From an uncultured Eubacteriales bacterium (GTDB lineage Bacteria > Bacillota > Clostridia > Monoglobales > Monoglobaceae): a stretch of DNA of 7,614 bases. Location of the stretch: assembly GCA_900550775.1 (NCBI GenBank), contig URTH01000080.1:1-7614 (forward strand), written 5' to 3'. The notes beneath the pieces are model-generated. The model did no database searches and was not told the origin of the DNA. It worked only from the letters and a program-made list of their open reading frames with translations. Positions 6,819-7,614 of the stretch are shown piece after piece (positions within the stretch are counted from its first letter, which is position 1; every line of letters starts with the position of its first letter). The position numbers and the translations under genes are program-made.

Positions 6819-6819
6819 A
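6803..6819. repeat. Perfect 7-bp inverted repeat overlapping the -35 box, possible operator
   Basis: TTTGACA-GGA-TGTCAAA is a perfect palindrome with 7-bp arms and a 3-bp centre. One arm contains the minus-strand -35 hexamer of the sigma-operon promoter. A dimeric repressor binding here would block that promoter. The symmetry is seen directly; operator function is inference. It may partly be chance, because a TTGACA box needs only a nearby mirror copy. Confidence 0.4.
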
Positions 6820-6858
6820 TCCGTTTTCCCGTCTCTTTGCCGCCTTGACCGATGGGGC

Positions 6859-6887
6859 TTGCAATTTTTTGTTTTTTGTGCTATAAT
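6859..6887 (+). promoter_or_regulatory. Extended -10 promoter of the LRR protein gene
   Basis: On the plus strand TATAAT (6882-6887) is a perfect -10 box preceded by TG one base upstream (6879-6880), giving an extended -10. A partial -35 TTGCAA (6859-6864) lies 17 nt upstream. Transcription should start near 6894, leaving a leader of about 37 nt before ATG 6931. It diverges from the sigma-operon promoter, and the two -35 boxes are about 40 bp apart. Confidence 0.7.
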
Positions 6888-6930
6888 ATTTTTTTGTTTT
6901 TATGTTTTATCATTATTTTGAGGTGATTTG

Positions 6931-7614
6931 ATGAAAAAAATTCAAAAATATTGCAGACTCTTTTGTCTGCTGTCGGCGCTTTCGCTCCTCTTCGCGGTCA
7001 GTCCTGCCGCTGCGGAAGAAACGGAAGATCGCTACCAGACGGAAAACCGCTACCGGGAGGATATTTTTACCTATACGGTTGCAAACAACACCGCGACCAT
7101 CACCAATGTAGACGATAGCCGCGAAACCGTCATCATTCCGGAAAAGCTGGGCGATTATCCCGTAACGGCACTCGCTGCCGGTGCATGCGGCGGCAGTACC
7201 ACGATCCAAAAGATCGTGATCCCGGACTCGGTGAGCGAGATTGGCAGCATGTGCTTTGCGTACAGTACAAAGCTTCAGGAAATTACGCTTCCGTCCTCTC
7301 TTCAAAATATCGAAAACGGCGTATTTAGCCAATGCAGTGCACTGCACTCGATCACGATTCCGTCCGGCGTTGTGTCAATCGGGAAAGACGCTTTTTACCG
7401 CTGCGACAATCTGTGGACCATTACGCTGCCGGACAGCGTAACGAAAATCGGCGAGAACGCTTTTGCCGCCTGCCCGAACCTGGCAGCCGCAACCATTCCG
7501 GCCGGTGTGACCGAGATTGCACCCGGCGCCTTTGTTCCCTCCGGTGGTTTTCGCATCTACGCAAAGCCCGGCACTGCGGCACAGGCCTTTGCGGCAGAAA
7601 ACGGCATCACATTT
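6931..7614 (+). CDS. Secreted BspA-like leucine-rich-repeat (LRR_5) protein (3' end outside window)
   Basis: An exported protein of the BspA/LRR_5 type, a repeat family used by gut and oral bacteria and some protists for surface binding or adhesion. The first 28 residues form a Sec signal peptide: basic MKKIQKYCR, hydrophobic core about 10-23, and a PAAA site with likely cleavage before EE (28/29). After a short linker come a partial repeat (about 69-91) and five consecutive 23-residue units at 92-114, 115-137, 138-160, 161-183 and 184-206, each with the pattern LxxITIPxxVxxIGxxAFxxC. YAKPGTAAQAFAAENGI (210-226) is the usual capping sequence of such arrays. The frame is open at the window edge after 228 codons, so more domains may follow, such as a cell-wall anchor, enzyme or second repeat block. 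ATG 6931 has GAGGTGA (6920-6926) just upstream. It is transcribed away from the sigma operon; its ligand is unknown. Confidence 0.9.
   Translation, partial: MKKIQKYCRLFCLLSALSLLFAVSPAAAEETEDRYQTENRYREDIFTYTVANNTATITNVDDSRETVIIPEKLGDYPVTALAAGACGGSTTIQKIVIPDSVSEIGSMCFAYSTKLQEITLPSSLQNIENGVFSQCSALHSITIPSGVVSIGKDAFYRCDNLWTITLPDSVTKIGENAFAACPNLAAATIPAGVTEIAPGAFVPSGGFRIYAKPGTAAQAFAAENGITF
7204..7548 (+). repeat. Array of five in-frame 69-bp leucine-rich repeats
   Basis: Five exact-length 69-bp units encode the 23-residue LRR_5 repeats of the secreted protein. They are conserved at the protein level (I/L-T-I/L-P, S/G-V, I-G, A-F, C) but diverged in DNA, so the array is old and probably not prone to slippage. 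A sixth, degenerate unit lies just upstream. Confidence 0.85.

Noticed and set aside
6845..6887. TTGACC at 6845-6850 as the -35 box for the TATAAT at 6882
   Set aside because: The spacing is 31 nt, far from the 16-18 nt optimum. TTGCAA at 6859 with a 17-nt spacer plus the extended -10 is a better explanation.
6865..6905. T-rich tract as an intrinsic terminator
   Set aside because: There is no GC-rich hairpin directly before the T-runs, and the tract contains the LRR gene's promoter.
6913..7347. 144-codon minus-strand frame opposite the LRR gene
   Set aside because: It is antisense to a signal peptide and LRR array that are clearly coding on the plus strand, and it has no domain.
1..7614. 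CRISPR arrays, tRNA or rRNA genes, insertion sequences, phage or toxin-antitoxin genes
   Set aside because: No spaced direct repeats other than the LRR coding units, no transposase or integrase motifs, no tRNA-like cloverleaf noticed, and almost all the DNA is accounted for by ordinary chromosomal genes.

Overview
The window looks like the chromosome of a clostridial Firmicute, possibly of the Oscillospiraceae/Ruminococcaceae type. The grounds are strong AGGAGG-like ribosome binding sites, a sigma-A style promoter, a PolA whose proofreading domain has lost its catalytic residues (usual in low-GC Gram-positives), an ECF sigma/zinc-finger anti-sigma pair, and a BspA-like leucine-rich-repeat secreted protein. 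The genus cannot be fixed from the sequence alone. I see no tRNA, rRNA, CRISPR array, insertion sequence, phage gene or attachment site.

Layout. Six genes on the minus strand read from about 6754 down to the left edge: ECF sigma factor (6754-6164), membrane zinc-finger anti-sigma protein (6121-4928), DNA polymerase I (4925-2295), a 12-TM MFS transporter (2265-1063), a YhbY-type RNA-binding protein (1049-762) and a HAD phosphatase with a GTG start (674-1, running off the edge). The gaps between them are 42, 2, 29, 13 and 87 nt. Two of the ribosome binding sites lie in the end of the preceding gene. No strong terminator is visible between them, so they look like one transcription unit. On the plus strand one gene diverges from this block at 6931: a signal-peptide-bearing LRR_5 (BspA-like) protein that is still open at the right edge. 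Every stretch longer than 300 bases is occupied by a gene. The largest gap is the 176-bp divergent intergenic region, which carries a promoter for each direction.

How the genes may work together. The sigma and anti-sigma genes form a classic signalling pair: a cytoplasmic zinc-finger domain holds the sigma factor, and a single membrane span connects it to a long low-complexity extracytoplasmic stalk and a small unrecognised C-terminal domain that could be the sensor. The unusual point is that polA follows the anti-sigma gene after only 2 nt, with its ribosome binding site inside the anti-sigma reading frame. This makes a replication/repair polymerase a likely co-transcribed partner of an envelope-type signalling module. 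The promoter in front of the sigma gene looks like a housekeeping one, and its -35 box sits in a perfect 7-bp inverted repeat that may be an operator. The transporter, YhbY and phosphatase genes have no evident functional tie to the pair beyond shared direction and tight spacing.

I do not see a clearly undescribed multi-gene system. The most interesting points are the sigma/anti-sigma/polA arrangement, the unrecognised anti-sigma C-terminal domain, the palindrome on the -35 box, and a possible pair of mutually exclusive hairpins before the HAD gene.
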